A stretch of DNA of 14,969 nucleotides, taken from JBDNFP01 sp041689775. GTDB taxonomy: Bacteria > Bacteroidota > Bacteroidia > Cytophagales > Spirosomataceae. Numbering within the stretch: the stretch's first letter is position 1; each line of letters opens with the position of its first letter. The notes beneath the pieces are model-generated. The model was not told the DNA's origin. It did no database searches and saw only the letters and a program-made list of their open reading frames with translations. Both the position numbers and the translations under genes were made by a program. The stretch covers positions 1 to 14,969 of the forward strand of contig JBDNFP010000149.1 in NCBI GenBank assembly GCA_041689775.1, written 5' to 3'. Below, piece by piece: positions 14,669-14,969 of this stretch.

Positions 14669-14969
14669 ATGAACAATTCTCAACTATACAAAGGCATCCT
14701 GACGACCGTGATTCTGAAACTACTGGAAGAAAATGGGCGCATGTGCGGCTACGAAATGACCCAGAAAGTAAAGGAGCTTACCACCAACGAAGTCACTCTC
14801 AACGAAGGTGCCCTGTACCCAGCCCTGCACAAGCTGGAAGCCGAGGGCCTGCTGACGGTGGAGGTAGTAACGGCCGGCAATCGAATGCGGAAGTACTACT
14901 CCATTACACCCAAAGGACAAACCGAAACCGTGAACCGCCTCGCCGAACTGAAAGAGTTCGTCAGGCACA
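14669..14969 (+). CDS. PadR family transcriptional regulator, 3'-truncated by window edge
   Basis: One hundred codons of a PadR-type winged-helix repressor are visible before the window ends. MNNSQLYKGILTTVILKLLEENGRMCGYEM is the classical PadR opening (helices 1-2). TLNEGALYPALHKLEAEGLL is the recognition helix region with the conserved LYPALHKLE block. RMRKYYSITPKGQ is the wing. These short regulators (about 110 aa) act as dimers and in Bacteroidota often precede a gene for a permease-like or membrane protein that they control; the next gene is outside the window. The start at 14669 gives the family-typical N-terminus. Upstream inverted repeats may be its own operator. Confidence 0.93.
   Translation, partial: MNNSQLYKGILTTVILKLLEENGRMCGYEMTQKVKELTTNEVTLNEGALYPALHKLEAEGLLTVEVVTAGNRMRKYYSITPKGQTETVNRLAELKEFVRH

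Noticed and set aside
14720..14968. 82-codon minus-strand ORF at the right edge
   Set aside because: It is antisense to the PadR gene, whose motifs are unambiguous.

Overview
The window looks like chromosomal DNA of a Bacteroidota bacterium, most likely an aerobic Cytophagales member of the Spirosoma/Dyadobacter type (inference). The signs are a type IX secretion (T9SS) C-terminal sorting domain on a surface protein, a Tat-exported Gfo/Idh/MocA oxidoreductase, TonB-C/MORN-type proteins, a bifunctional RibBA, a long class II LysRS, Bacteroidota-style CspA and PspC proteins, few Shine-Dalgarno sequences, and a TAnnTTTG-type promoter element.

Layout. Positions 1-2209 (+) hold an SDR dehydrogenase cut by the window edge and a Tat-signal Gfo/Idh/MocA oxidoreductase, probably one sugar/polyol oxidation operon. 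It ends at a perfect 24-bp inverted repeat (2211-2263). Positions 2277-3661 (-) hold the wreck of a TonB-family protein: signal peptide, TonB-C domain, MORN-like middle and a second TonB-C domain can all be read, but separated by in-frame stops, a frameshift and an internal deletion. Positions 3760-6143 (-) are a compact signalling operon: ECF sigma factor, overlapping membrane anti-sigma-like protein without a zinc motif, and an exported protein with a beta-barrel-like C-terminus. Positions 6285-8079 (-) carry a GNAT acetyltransferase and ribBA, each followed by a hairpin terminator.

Positions 8277-10232 (+), divergent from ribBA, encode a 651-aa T9SS-sorted PKD/Fn3-like surface protein with a nine-G tract just after its signal peptide. 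Then follow ybaB (+), a terminator, a family 2 glycosyltransferase (+), a small convergent PspC protein (-), a 357-bp AT-rich leader and a cold-shock gene (+). A shared bidirectional terminator separates csp from lysS (-). A 323-bp gap then leads to a PadR regulator (+) cut by the right edge.

Most of this is housekeeping. The parts that merit attention are the decayed TonB-family gene beside the sigma/anti-sigma/outer-membrane operon, the long perfect palindrome, the possible phase-variable G tract in the T9SS substrate, and structured leaders in front of csp, the glycosyltransferase and padR. I did not find a defence island, CRISPR array, transposase or tRNA.
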